A stretch of DNA of 64,000 nucleotides from Actinobacillus equuli (lineage in GTDB: Bacteria; Pseudomonadota; Gammaproteobacteria; Enterobacterales; Pasteurellaceae). The notes under the pieces were generated by a model that did no database searches, had not been told where the DNA came from, and was given only the letters and a program-made list of their open reading frames with translations. Each line of letters begins with the position of its first letter. The first letter of the stretch is position 1. Below, piece after piece: positions 49,924 to 59,210 of the stretch. The position numbers and the translations under genes are program-made. The stretch lies in NCBI RefSeq assembly GCF_900636745.1, contig NZ_LR134310.1, positions 2,162,501 through 2,226,500 of the forward strand, given 5' to 3'.

Positions 49924-51459
49924 TTGCAACACGTTATTCTAGCAAGAGATCGCCGCCGGAAGAAATCTCGTTTAAAGGGATTGTTTTTCCTTATGGCGTT
50001 GTTATCGATTTTTATCGGTATTGTACTTGCTTTAAAAAATCAACCCTCTATTAGCAGTACAACAAATCAAGAACAATATATTGTACTGGATGAGCAAACA
50101 GAGGAACATAAAGACGAGCCGGAACAAGCAGAAGTTACACCGGCTGAAAATGAGATAAAGCAAGCTTCTACAGAGCAAACTATAGAAAATGAATCAACAG
50201 AGGTTGATTCTAGTGTGGCAGAGGGCGCAGAAGAGGATGCTAATGCAACTTCTTATGAAGATTTGCTGAATGAAAAAGATGATGAGGTTGAAGGACAAGA
50301 AGGGACAACCGTTAGCAAAGAACCTGAAAAGCCAGAAGAAAAATTATCGCCGGAAGCTGAGAAGTTATTAGATGAGATCTTAGAAGTTGCAGATGAAGCA
50401 TTACGTATTCAAGACCAGTTTAGTTATACGGTTGGTCGAGGCGATAAATTAAAAGATGTTTTAGAACAGTCCGGTTTAGGTGTAAACGTTGCAAGATCAA
50501 TGATCAAACGTTTCCCCGAGTTAGCTAATTTAGATGGCGGACAACAATTCTATTGGATTTTAGATAACCACGGTGAATTGGAATATATGAACTGGTTGGT
50601 ATCAGAAAAAGAAGAACGTATTTATGAGCGTAAAGATAACGGCAAATGGGTTTTTCAGAAAATAGAGAAAAAAGGTGAATGGCGACAAGATGTTGTGCGA
50701 GGTACGATTGATGGGAGCTTTGCAACAAGTCTTAAAAATGTAGGATTATCTGAACGCCAAGTCAATCAATTAGCGGTCGGATTACAATCGCAAATTGCAA
50801 CCAATAAACTTAAAAAAGGCGACCGTTTTGCGATCTTGGTAAAACGTGAATACATTAACGGTACGGTAACGGATGTCGGTAATGTTGAAGGGATTTTAAT
50901 CTTAAGCGGTAAGAAGCGTTATTATGCGATTCAAGCTGATAACGGTCGTTATTATAGTAGTCATGGTGAGACTTTAAGCAAAGGTTTTGCCCGTATTCCA
51001 TTGTTGTTCAGTGCGAGGGTTTCATCATCTTATAACCCTAGACGTGTTCACCCGATTACACGTCGTGTAAGACCACATAACGGTGTGGATTTCGGTGTGC
51101 CGACAGGAACTCCGATTATTGCGCCGGGTGATGGCGTAGTGGAGCATATCGCTTATCAGGCAAGAGGGGCAGGACGTTATATTAAGCTCCGTCATGGACA
51201 TATTACTACGGTTTATATGCATTTAAGTAAAACACTTGTACGTGTAGGACAGAATGTGAAGAAAGGCGAGCGTATTGCGCTGTCTGGGAATACCGGAGGA
51301 TCAACAGGTCCACATTTACATTATGAATTCCATATCAACGGACGTCCGGTTAACCCTATGACGGTAAAATTGCCTGGTTCAAGTTCAGGTATGGCAAGTA
51401 AAGAACGACAATCTTTCTTAAAACGAGCAAAAGCTGTAGAAGCGAAGCTTAAACTTTAA
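49924..51459 (+). CDS. mepM: murein DD-endopeptidase, M23 family (MepM-like)
   Basis: Envelope hydrolase that cuts peptide crosslinks to allow wall growth. The protein has 511 residues with a TTG start (49924), eight bases after AGGA. A membrane anchor lies at about 19-36 after a basic N-terminus. Residues 50-145 are a Glu/Thr-rich low-complexity linker longer than in E. coli. A LysM-like/OapA region follows (about 160-290). The M23 domain is C-terminal with the zinc motifs [12 protein letters not shown] and [12 protein letters not shown]. It is divergent from znuC; dsbC follows after 18 bases. Confidence 0.93.
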   Translation: MQHVILARDRRRKKSRLKGLFFLMALLSIFIGIVLALKNQPSISSTTNQEQYIVLDEQTEEHKDEPEQAEVTPAENEIKQASTEQTIENESTEVDSSVAEGAEEDANATSYEDLLNEKDDEVEGQEGTTVSKEPEKPEEKLSPEAEKLLDEILEVADEALRIQDQFSYTVGRGDKLKDVLEQSGLGVNVARSMIKRFPELANLDGGQQFYWILDNHGELEYMNWLVSEKEERIYERKDNGKWVFQKIEKKGEWRQDVVRGTIDGSFATSLKNVGLSERQVNQLAVGLQSQIATNKLKKGDRFAILVKREYINGTVTDVGNVEGILILSGKKRYYAIQADNGRYYSSHGETLSKGFARIPLLFSARVSSSYNPRRVHPITRRVRPHNGVDFGVPTGTPIIAPGDGVVEHIAYQARGAGRYIKLRHGHITTVYMHLSKTLVRVGQNVKKGERIALSGNTGGSTGPHLHYEFHINGRPVNPMTVKLPGSSSGMASKERQSFLKRAKAVEAKLKL

Positions 51460-51477
51460 TTTTTTAAGGAATTTACA

Positions 51478-52164
51478 ATGAAAAAAAATGCGATTGCATT
51501 ATTAGGTCTATCCGTATTAAGTACATCAGTAATGGCTGATGATGCAAGCCTTAAGCGTACGTTAGAGGGTATGGGCGCAACGAATGTTAAAATCAGTGAT
51601 TCGGCATTACCCGGCTTTAGAACCGCAGTCTCAAATGAGGGGGTTGTGCAAATTAGTGAAAACGGACGTTTTGTCATTCAAGGTCAGATTTTTGAGTTAA
51701 AAAATGGCAAAGCGGTTAATATTACTAATAAATCATTACTTGCAGATTTAAATTCTCTAGAAAAAGAGATGATTATTTATCCGTCGAAGAATGAAAAACA
51801 CGTAGTTACCGTGTTTATGGATATTACATGTCACTATTGCCATTTAATGTTCCAACGCATTAAAGAGTATAACGATTTAGGTATTACGATTCGTTTTCTA
51901 GCTTTCCCTCGTGGTGGTATGAATACACAGACAGCGAAGCAAATGGAAGCAATTTGGACGTCAACGGATAAAATTAAAGCATTAAATGATGCGGAAAACG
52001 GTACTTTGCCAAAAGAAGTTAAAACACCAAATATCGTGAAGAAACATTATGAACTTGGGATTAAATTTGGCGTAACGGGTACACCGAATATGGTTGATAG
52101 TAGTGGGCAATTAATTGCCGGTTATGTTGAGCCGAAAGAATTGCTTAAAATGCTAAGTGAATAG
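51478..52164 (+). CDS. dsbC: thiol:disulfide interchange protein DsbC
   Basis: Periplasmic disulfide isomerase, dimeric, kept reduced by DsbD. The protein has 228 residues. Signal peptide 1-20 (cut after VMA). Dimerisation domain at 21-80 and thioredoxin domain from about 100. The active site is C118-H-Y-C121 rather than the CGYC of E. coli. The cis-Pro loop GTPNM is near 198. recJ follows downstream as in many gammaproteobacteria, here with an uptake-signal pair between. Confidence 0.95.
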   Translation: MKKNAIALLGLSVLSTSVMADDASLKRTLEGMGATNVKISDSALPGFRTAVSNEGVVQISENGRFVIQGQIFELKNGKAVNITNKSLLADLNSLEKEMIIYPSKNEKHVVTVFMDITCHYCHLMFQRIKEYNDLGITIRFLAFPRGGMNTQTAKQMEAIWTSTDKIKALNDAENGTLPKEVKTPNIVKKHYELGIKFGVTGTPNMVDSSGQLIAGYVEPKELLKMLSE

Positions 52165-52180
52165 CATTAAGTTCTTGAAT

Positions 52181-52228
52181 ACAAGCGGTCTGATTTTGTA
52201 AAATTTTTGCAAAATTATACCGCTTGTT
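52181..52228 (+). terminator. uptake-signal pair after dsbC
   Basis: ACAAGCGGTC (52181) faces ACCGCTTGT (ending 52227), with complementary AT tails. Confidence 0.7.
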
Positions 52229-52256
52229 TTATTTATAAAGAAAAGAAGAAAATCCA

Positions 52257-53972
52257 GTGCAAAAGCTAATCAAACAACGATCTAAACTCACATCCATAAA
52301 ATTATCAGAACATCCCTTACTAAATCGACTCTATCAAAGCCGTGGTATTTCTTCACCTCAAGAGTTAGAGCGAACACTGCAATTTTTACATAGGCCCAAT
52401 CAATTGGTGAATATTGATGCTGCAGTTGAATTACTTGTTGAAGCCTATAAACAGCAATCACGCATTATTATTGTCGGAGATTTTGATGCTGATGGCGCAA
52501 CGAGTACGGCATTAGCCATCCTCGCATTGCGTCAATTAGGCTTTGAGAATGTGGATTATTTGATTCCGGATCGTTTTTCGCAAGGTTATGGCCTAAGTTT
52601 AGCCGTTGCTGAAATGGTATTGGCTAAAGGTACGGATATCGTGATGACGGTCGATAATGGTATTTCTTCTTTTGAAGGTATCGATCTACTAAAAGAGCAC
52701 GGTATCAAAGTTTTAGTTACCGATCATCATTTACCGGCAGAAAACCTGCCGAATGCCGATGCAATGGTGAATCCGAATCTGGCGGATTGTACTTTCCCTT
52801 CAAAATCTTTAGCCGGAGTGGGGGTAGCGTTCTATGTGATGTTGGCACTTCGAGGCAGAATGCGTGAATTAGGATGCTTTAAAGAGAAAGAACCTAATTT
52901 AGCGGAATTATTGGATCTTGTTGCATTGGGGACAGTAGCGGATGTGGTTCCGCTTGACCATAATAACCGAATTTTAGTTCATCAAGGACTAAATCGTATT
53001 CGTTCGGGGCATTGCCGAGCGGGTATTAGAGCTTTAGCAGAAGTCTCTAAGCGTGATTTGCCTGCTTTGCAGGCGAGTGATTTAGGTTTTGCCATTGCAC
53101 CTCGTTTAAATGCGGCCGGACGTTTGGAAAATATGTCACTGGGAGTAGAACTCTTAATTGCTGACAATATGGAGATTGCTCGCCAACTGGCGTTTGAATT
53201 AGATAGTCTAAACCAAACGCGTAAAGAGTTTGAGCAAGAAATGAAAACAGAAGCCTTGGCAATTTGCGCAAATTTACCTTCTTTAATGCAAAAAGAACAG
53301 GCGCACGGTATTGTGTTATATCAACCGGATTGGCACCAAGGTGTGATTGGGATTTTGGCTTCACGTATTAAAGATCAATTTCATCGACCGGTTATTGCTT
53401 TTGCTCAAGAGAGCGAAGATAGCGAATATTTGAAAGGTTCGGCACGTTCAATTGCCGGATTACATATGCGTGACTTATTGGAACGTATAGATTCATTGTA
53501 CCCGGATTTAATTATTAAATTCGGTGGACATGCTATGGCAGCGGGTTTAACTATTCATCAAGACAGTTTTTTACGTTTTCAGAAAATATTTGATGAAATT
53601 ATTAATGAAATAATTGAACCAGAACAATTACAAGGTGTCATTTATACGGATGGGGAATTAGCTCCATCGGAATTAAATATCGAAATAGCGGAATTATTAC
53701 AACAAGCTGGGCCTTGGGGACAAAATTTTCCAGAGCCTACGTTTGAAGGAGAGTTTCGTTTATTACAACAACGTGTATTAGGTGGTAAACACTTAAAGTT
53801 AATGGTTGAGCAATCTAACGGTGGATTATTTGATGCAATTTGGTTTAATGCTGATTTGCGTTATTTTCCCGATTTATCGATTAAGCAAGTTAAATTAATT
53901 TACAAACTTGATATAAATGAATTTAGAGGGAATAAAAGTTTACAATTAAGAGTTGAGACATTAATTATTTAG
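52257..53972 (+). CDS. recJ: single-stranded-DNA-specific exonuclease RecJ
   Basis: 5'-3' exonuclease for recombination and mismatch repair. The protein has 571 residues with a GTG start at 52257. DHH-phosphoesterase motifs: DFDADGATS (75-83), DHH at 156-158, GTVADVVPL near 224, and DHHA1 motif GGHAMAAGL near 424. An OB-fold follows to the C-terminus. Confidence 0.97.
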   Translation: MQKLIKQRSKLTSIKLSEHPLLNRLYQSRGISSPQELERTLQFLHRPNQLVNIDAAVELLVEAYKQQSRIIIVGDFDADGATSTALAILALRQLGFENVDYLIPDRFSQGYGLSLAVAEMVLAKGTDIVMTVDNGISSFEGIDLLKEHGIKVLVTDHHLPAENLPNADAMVNPNLADCTFPSKSLAGVGVAFYVMLALRGRMRELGCFKEKEPNLAELLDLVALGTVADVVPLDHNNRILVHQGLNRIRSGHCRAGIRALAEVSKRDLPALQASDLGFAIAPRLNAAGRLENMSLGVELLIADNMEIARQLAFELDSLNQTRKEFEQEMKTEALAICANLPSLMQKEQAHGIVLYQPDWHQGVIGILASRIKDQFHRPVIAFAQESEDSEYLKGSARSIAGLHMRDLLERIDSLYPDLIIKFGGHAMAAGLTIHQDSFLRFQKIFDEIINEIIEPEQLQGVIYTDGELAPSELNIEIAELLQQAGPWGQNFPEPTFEGEFRLLQQRVLGGKHLKLMVEQSNGGLFDAIWFNADLRYFPDLSIKQVKLIYKLDINEFRGNKSLQLRVETLII

Positions 53973-54098
53973 TTTATTCTATTTCTAACCCTAGAATAAA
54001 ATAATATAGTGTTGTAAAATCTGCTCGCCTATATACCGATGGATGGTATTTAGAACATATGAATGAAGTTTTTAATCTATAACAAGGAACAACCAACG

Positions 54099-54947
54099 AT
54101 GAAAAATACGACTGTTTTTCGCGGATTGTTATTATCTGGTATCGCATTAGCTGTAGCTGCTTGTGGTAACTTAAGCAAAGTAACTGATGAAGGTACGACA
54201 GAAAATCCAGTATTCCCAAAAATCTCTGAATCGGAATTTAACCATGATGGTTCTCAGTTCGGTTCATGGCCAAACTGGGAAAACGTTCGTCAGATCGAAC
54301 GTGGTATGAATAAAGATCAATTATATAATCTAATCGGTCGCCCACACTTTGAAGAAGGCTTATATGGCGTTCGTGAGTGGGATTACGCATTTAATTATCG
54401 TGAAAATGGTGAACACAAAATTTGTCAATACAAAATTTTATTTGACAAAAATATGAACGCACAGAGTTTCTTCTGGTATCCGAATGGCTGTAATGGTAAC
54501 TCATCATTTAACTTAAGCGGTGACTTCTTATTCGACTTCGATAAAGATACATTAACTGCAAAAGGTAAAGAAGTTGTTGATAATGTTGCTACACAATTAA
54601 AATCATCTGGTGCACAACAAGTTAAAGTTGCTGGTTATACAGACCGTTTAGGTTCAGAAAAATATAACTTAGATTTATCACAACGCCGTGCGAACATGGT
54701 GAAAGCACGTTTAGTTCAACAAGGCGTAACAGCACAAATCAATGCTGTTGGTTATGGTAAAGCAAGCCAAGTTAAAGCGTGTGACGGCGAATCAGGTCAA
54801 GCATTACGTGATTGTTTACGTCCTAACCGTCGTGTAGAAATTTCTGCAAACGGTGGCGTATTAAAACAAAACGAAGGTGGCAATGTTGCAGGTCCTAACG
54901 GTCCAGCACCACTTTATCAAACTCCACAATATAACAGTAATAAATAA
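54099..54947 (+). CDS. OmpA-family lipoprotein with BamE-like N-terminal domain
   Basis: 282 residues from ATG 54099. The lipobox AVAAC gives acylated Cys22. Residues about 60-125 have a BamE/SmpA-like pattern (IERGMNKDQLYNLIGRPHFE, REWDYAFNYRENG). Residues about 135-265 are an OmpA C-terminal peptidoglycan-binding domain (FLFDFDKDTLTAKG, VAGYTDRLGSEKYNLDLSQR, LRPNRRVEI). It probably tethers the outer membrane to the wall. Codon bias indicates high expression. It is monocistronic with a strong terminator. Confidence 0.88.
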   Translation: MKNTTVFRGLLLSGIALAVAACGNLSKVTDEGTTENPVFPKISESEFNHDGSQFGSWPNWENVRQIERGMNKDQLYNLIGRPHFEEGLYGVREWDYAFNYRENGEHKICQYKILFDKNMNAQSFFWYPNGCNGNSSFNLSGDFLFDFDKDTLTAKGKEVVDNVATQLKSSGAQQVKVAGYTDRLGSEKYNLDLSQRRANMVKARLVQQGVTAQINAVGYGKASQVKACDGESGQALRDCLRPNRRVEISANGGVLKQNEGGNVAGPNGPAPLYQTPQYNSNK

Positions 54948-54980
54948 TTTACTGTTTCGTGAGAACATAGAGTAAAATAT

Positions 54981-55013
54981 AAGGGCAATCAAATTGATTG
55001 CCCTTATTTTTTT
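54981..55013 (+). terminator. terminator of the OmpA-type lipoprotein gene
   Basis: AAGGGCAATC (54981-54990) pairs with GATTGCCCTT (54996-55005), then a T run. Confidence 0.95.
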
Positions 55014-55041
55014 CTTACCACCCTGTAATAGGAGAATTTTT

Positions 55042-55860
55042 ATGCGTTATCAAGCGGTTGCTTTTGACTTAGATGGGACTTTACTTTCACCGAATGCGGT
55101 TATTTTGGAATCGAGCAAGCAAGCTATTCAAAAAGCGCGAGAGAAAGGCATAAAAATTTTCTTTGTAACAGGTCGTCATCATACGGCAGTTCGTCCTTAC
55201 TATGCGGAAATTGGTTTGGATACGCCGGTTGTTTGCTGTAATGGTACTTATTTATATGATTTTCAACATGATAAAGTGTTGTCAGGCAATCCATTAACAG
55301 CAGAGCAAGCTTCCGGTTTAATTAATCAAGCGCAAGCATTAGGTATTCATACGGCGGTATATTTCCGTGATGCAATGACTTATGAGCAGCTTAATCCGCA
55401 TTTCACCAAGTTTCAAAAATGGGTACAGTCTTGTCCGGAAACCGTGCGTCCAAATGTTCATCAAGTTGAGAAATTCCAGCAAGAGATTGATAAAGGTACT
55501 ACGGTTTGGAAAGTGTTAATTAGTGATCCGGACTTAGCTAAAATGCAAAGTTTTGTTGAAAAATTACCGCTTGATCAATTTAGCCCGGAATGGTCTTGGG
55601 TAGATAGAGTGGATATTACCAGTGTCGGTAATAGTAAAGGTGCAATGTTGGCGGAATTACTTAAAATTGAAGGAATTGATCCGCAAAATGTGATTGCATT
55701 CGGGGATAATTTCAATGATATCTCAATGTTAGAATTGGTTGGTTTAGGTATCGCAATGGGTGGTTCTGAGGCTGAAGTTCAACAACGAGCGGATAAAACG
55801 ATTGGTTCGAATAGTGAAGACAGTATTGCCAAAGAATTAACGGAATTACTTAATTTATAA
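55042..55860 (+). CDS. ybhA: HAD phosphatase, YbhA-like (pyridoxal phosphate phosphatase)
   Basis: HAD subfamily IIB (Cof-type) phosphatase. The protein has 272 residues, the same as E. coli YbhA. Nucleophile Asp9 and Asp11 in AFDLDGTLL, FVTGRHH near 44, Lys in the GNSKG segment and FGDNFNDISML near 218. Start ATG 55042 follows TAGGAGAA. Similarity along the length to YbhA supports PLP phosphatase; broad sugar-phosphate activity is also typical. The narQ start overlaps its stop by one base. Confidence 0.87.
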   Translation: MRYQAVAFDLDGTLLSPNAVILESSKQAIQKAREKGIKIFFVTGRHHTAVRPYYAEIGLDTPVVCCNGTYLYDFQHDKVLSGNPLTAEQASGLINQAQALGIHTAVYFRDAMTYEQLNPHFTKFQKWVQSCPETVRPNVHQVEKFQQEIDKGTTVWKVLISDPDLAKMQSFVEKLPLDQFSPEWSWVDRVDITSVGNSKGAMLAELLKIEGIDPQNVIAFGDNFNDISMLELVGLGIAMGGSEAEVQQRADKTIGSNSEDSIAKELTELLNL

Positions 55861-57575
55861 TGAATAAACTGGTTAATCATCCTAAGTATTCTATTGCTCG
55901 CCGCATTGGATCTTATTTCCTCGTTATGATTGCGTTTGCCTCCTTAATTAGCGGCATTTCATTAGGTATCATGTGGAGTAATAAATCTGATGCGGGACTG
56001 ATTAATGTTTCCGGCTCATTGCGGATGCAGAGTTATCGTTTCCTTTATGAAATGGAACATCATCCGCAATCTATTCCGACTCGCTTAAATGAATATCGCC
56101 AAAGCTTGAATTCACCTGAAATTCAGGATTCTTTAGCACATAAGTGTTTATTACCGAAAGAAGTTACCGAAGCTTATGTAAAACTGCAAGAAAGCTGGCA
56201 GGAAATGGAATCTTTTATCGTCAAGCGAGATAGAAGTTCCTATGAAGCTAATATCGAAGGTTATGCTAAACAAGTAAATAATTTCGTTTGGCTTTTACAA
56301 GAGTTTGTCGAACTGAAATTAAAGGTGGCGATCGGCGTAATTGCCGTATCTATGTTATTAATTATCGCCTTAGCTTATTTTGGCGTATGGTACACTCGAA
56401 AACGGATTATTACACCGCTTGATCAGCTGGTTACCGCAAGCCAACAAGTTAAAAATGAAGATTTTGATCATATCCAGCTAGCGGTAAATGAACCGAACGA
56501 ATTAGGTTTTCTTTCTTCTGCATTTACCCAAATGGCAAGCGATTTAGCTAAACTATATGCTTCTCTTGAAGAGAAAGTTGAGGATAAGACCCGCCGTTTG
56601 ATGTCGGTAAATCGTTCTTTGTTGGTATTATTCCAATGTTCTCAACTGTTAACGGCAAAACCGGTTAATCAAAACGTCTTATTTCAAGTGTTACAAACCG
56701 TGCTTGATAATGAACAATTACGTGGAATTGAGATTCAAGTTTATGGGGCGGATTATTGGAATGTGACCATTGATAATGCACCGGCACAAGATTGGCGTTA
56801 TAACGAAATTGCGATTGAAAACGAGAAAATTGCGTTATTACGCTGGAAACCATCACTTTTATGTCCTGATGAGCGTTTAATTCAAAATGTATCGGAAATG
56901 ATTGGGCGTAGTCTCTATGTTGTGCAAGTGCAGAAACAGCAACAACAGTTAGTATTGATGGAAGAACGCTCGATTATTGCACGTGAGTTGCATGACTCGC
57001 TCGCACAATCACTGACGTTTTTCAAAATTCAGGTGAGCCTATTAAAACGTAATGGTGAAACCAAACAAGATTGGGAAAAACAAAAAGCGATTCTCGATGA
57101 TTTTGAAAAAGCGTTGAATGAAGCATATAGTCAATTACGGGAATTACTTTCTACGTTTCGTTTAACTATTGAGGAAGCTAATCTTACTCATGCGTTAGAA
57201 CGAGTGTTGGATTCGTTACGTATTCGAACATCGGCTCAAATTCGTCTGAATTGCAAACTGCCTTCGCAAATTTTTAGTGCGCAGCAACAAGTTCATGCGC
57301 TACAGATTGTGCGTGAAGCGGTCATTAATGCGATTAAGCATGCCAATGCGAGTGAAATCGATGTGATTGCAGAAACGAATACTGATGGTGAGCATTGCTT
57401 AATTATTCGTGACAACGGTAAGGGCATTGCAAGTGATATTGAGCCGGAAGGGCATTATGGGCTGACTATCATGAAAGAGCGAACTGCTGAATTAAAAGGT
57501 GAGTTTAGCATTAAGAACCGTTCGGAAGGCGGTGTTGAAGTGATGGTAATATTACCGAATATGATTACCGCATAA
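55860..57575 (+). CDS. narQ: nitrate/nitrite sensor histidine kinase NarQ
   Basis: Membrane sensor that phosphorylates NarP/NarL in response to nitrate and nitrite. The protein has 571 residues. TM1 at about 18-36, periplasmic P-box-like segment SGSLRMQSYRF near 46-56, TM2 at about 155-175, then HAMP and a cysteine-containing linker. The HisKA_3 domain has phospho-His378 (ARELHDSLAQSL), and the ATPase has DNGKGI. No response regulator gene is adjacent, as in Haemophilus where narQ and narP are unlinked. Confidence 0.92.
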   Translation: MNKLVNHPKYSIARRIGSYFLVMIAFASLISGISLGIMWSNKSDAGLINVSGSLRMQSYRFLYEMEHHPQSIPTRLNEYRQSLNSPEIQDSLAHKCLLPKEVTEAYVKLQESWQEMESFIVKRDRSSYEANIEGYAKQVNNFVWLLQEFVELKLKVAIGVIAVSMLLIIALAYFGVWYTRKRIITPLDQLVTASQQVKNEDFDHIQLAVNEPNELGFLSSAFTQMASDLAKLYASLEEKVEDKTRRLMSVNRSLLVLFQCSQLLTAKPVNQNVLFQVLQTVLDNEQLRGIEIQVYGADYWNVTIDNAPAQDWRYNEIAIENEKIALLRWKPSLLCPDERLIQNVSEMIGRSLYVVQVQKQQQQLVLMEERSIIARELHDSLAQSLTFFKIQVSLLKRNGETKQDWEKQKAILDDFEKALNEAYSQLRELLSTFRLTIEEANLTHALERVLDSLRIRTSAQIRLNCKLPSQIFSAQQQVHALQIVREAVINAIKHANASEIDVIAETNTDGEHCLIIRDNGKGIASDIEPEGHYGLTIMKERTAELKGEFSIKNRSEGGVEVMVILPNMITA

Positions 57576-57602
57576 TTTTTTATTTTTTAAGGAAGGCAAT
57601 AA

Positions 57603-58121
57603 ATGCAGATTCGAAAATCGACGGAAGCGGATTTCGAAACAATTTTAAATATTTATAACCAAGCAATTCCGACTCATCAAATTACGGCGGATTTAGAGTT
57701 AGCTACACCGATTAATCGTCGTGCTTGGTTTGACTTTCATTTAACCAGTGAGCAATACCCGATTTGGACGGTAGAAGATGAAAACGGCATTGCCGGTTGG
57801 TTTAGTTTTTCGCCGTTTTATGAGCGACCGGCTTTTGTACATACCTCTGAAATTAGTATTTATTTAGATAGCAGTGCTAAGGGCAAAGGCTATGGCTCGA
57901 AGATCATTGAATTTATGCAATCGGAAATGTTGAAGCATAATATTCATACGCTGATGGCATATGTGTTCGAATTGAACCAAGTCAGCCAAAATCTGATGCG
58001 TAAGCATGGCTTTGCACAGTGGGGTAGATTCCCCAATATTGCAAATATGGGGAAAGATGAACAAGGGCAGGATAAATGGCGCACGTTATTAATGATGTCT
58101 TACCAAAAAGGCATTGAATAA
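57603..58121 (+). CDS. GNAT acetyltransferase, phosphinothricin acetyltransferase-like
   Basis: 172-residue acetyl-CoA-dependent N-acetyltransferase. MQIRKSTEADFETILNIYNQ start, YLDSSAKGKGYGSKIIEFM is the CoA-binding loop, and NQVSQNLMRKHGFAQWGRF is the C-terminal motif. Pat/YwnH-like members acetylate phosphinothricin or methionine sulfoximine; the natural substrate here is unknown. AAGGAAGGC ribosome site. Confidence 0.85.
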   Translation: MQIRKSTEADFETILNIYNQAIPTHQITADLELATPINRRAWFDFHLTSEQYPIWTVEDENGIAGWFSFSPFYERPAFVHTSEISIYLDSSAKGKGYGSKIIEFMQSEMLKHNIHTLMAYVFELNQVSQNLMRKHGFAQWGRFPNIANMGKDEQGQDKWRTLLMMSYQKGIE

Positions 58122-58160
58122 GCGGTCATTTTTTATCAAATTTTTGTAAAAGGAACAGAA

Positions 58161-58757
58161 ATGGAACGAACTAAAGTTGTGTTAGCTACGGGAAATAAAG
58201 GCAAAGTCAAAGAAATGTCGGATGTTTTGGCGCAATTTGGCTTTGATGTAGTGGCACAAAGTGAATTCGGTATCGAATCACCGGAAGAAACCGGTTTAAC
58301 TTTCGTCGAAAATGCGCTGTTAAAAGCACGCTATGCTTCAAAAATGACCGGATTACCGGCAATTGCGGATGATTCGGGACTTGCGGTGGATGCACTGGGT
58401 GGCGCACCGGGGCTTTATTCCGCGCGTTATGCGGGCGAAGAAGGCAACGATCAAGCAAATCGTCAAAAATTATTAGCTGAAATGCAAAATGTTGCAGATG
58501 AAAAACGTGGTGCGAAATTTGTCAGTTGTATCGTTTTTCTACAACACGAAACTGATCCGACACCGAAAATTGCCTTAGGCGAATGTTTTGGTGAAATTTT
58601 ACGTGAAGAACGTGGTCAAAATGGTTTTGGTTACGATTCTCTATTCTTCTATCCGCCAAAAAATTGCAGTTTCGCTGAGTTAGAAACCAGTGAGAAAAAG
58701 AAAATTTCACACCGTGCAATGGCATTGGAAGTGCTAAAACAACAGTTACTAAAGTAA
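58161..58757 (+). CDS. rdgB: XTP/dITP diphosphatase
   Basis: House-cleaning nucleotide pyrophosphatase that removes dITP, XTP and ITP. The protein has 198 residues (E. coli 197). [13 protein letters not shown] near 7-19, [20 protein letters not shown] near 67-86, and GFGYDSLFF are the active-site loops. AAAGGAACAG ribosome site. Confidence 0.96.
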   Translation: MERTKVVLATGNKGKVKEMSDVLAQFGFDVVAQSEFGIESPEETGLTFVENALLKARYASKMTGLPAIADDSGLAVDALGGAPGLYSARYAGEEGNDQANRQKLLAEMQNVADEKRGAKFVSCIVFLQHETDPTPKIALGECFGEILREERGQNGFGYDSLFFYPPKNCSFAELETSEKKKISHRAMALEVLKQQLLK

Positions 58758-58784
58758 ACGAAGTGACGTTTACGAGGAGAAAAT

Positions 58785-59105
58785 ATGATTATTACCACCA
58801 CACCAACCATTGAAGGTCACCAAATCACTGAATATAAAGGTTTAGTGTTTGGCGAAGTGGTTTCCGGTGCCAATTTTATTCGTGATTTTTTTGCGAGTAT
58901 TACTGATGTGATCGGCGGGCGTTCAGGTGCTTACGAAAGCAAGTTAAATAGTGCCAGACAAGAAGCGTTAGCCGAATTGGAAAAAGAAGCGAAACGTGTT
59001 GGCGCAAATGCGGTGGTTGGTGTCTCAATGGAATATCAATCAATGGGTGGCGATAAAGGCATGTTTATCGTGGTTGCAACCGGCACGGCAGTGGTGATTC
59101 GTTAA
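58785..59105 (+). CDS. YbjQ family protein (UPF0145)
   Basis: 106-residue heavy-metal-binding-type domain protein. Pattern [40 protein letters not shown] and [12 protein letters not shown] is diagnostic of YbjQ. It forms pentamers in the family; function is unknown. It follows rdgB after 27 bases with GGAGAAA ribosome site. Confidence 0.92.
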   Translation: MIITTTPTIEGHQITEYKGLVFGEVVSGANFIRDFFASITDVIGGRSGAYESKLNSARQEALAELEKEAKRVGANAVVGVSMEYQSMGGDKGMFIVVATGTAVVIR

Positions 59106-59170
59106 ATCTAATAGATTGTACGAATCCAAGCGGTCATTTTTCACTGCTTTTTTGCAAATTATCCTATAAA

Positions 59171-59197
59171 AAATCCCCGCATTTGGCGGGGATTTTT
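59171..59197. terminator. bidirectional terminator between ybjQ-like gene and fhs
   Basis: ATCCCCGC (59173-59180) pairs with GCGGGGAT (59186-59193), with A and T runs on either side. Confidence 0.93.
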
Positions 59198-59210
59198 ATA
59201 TTCATTACGT

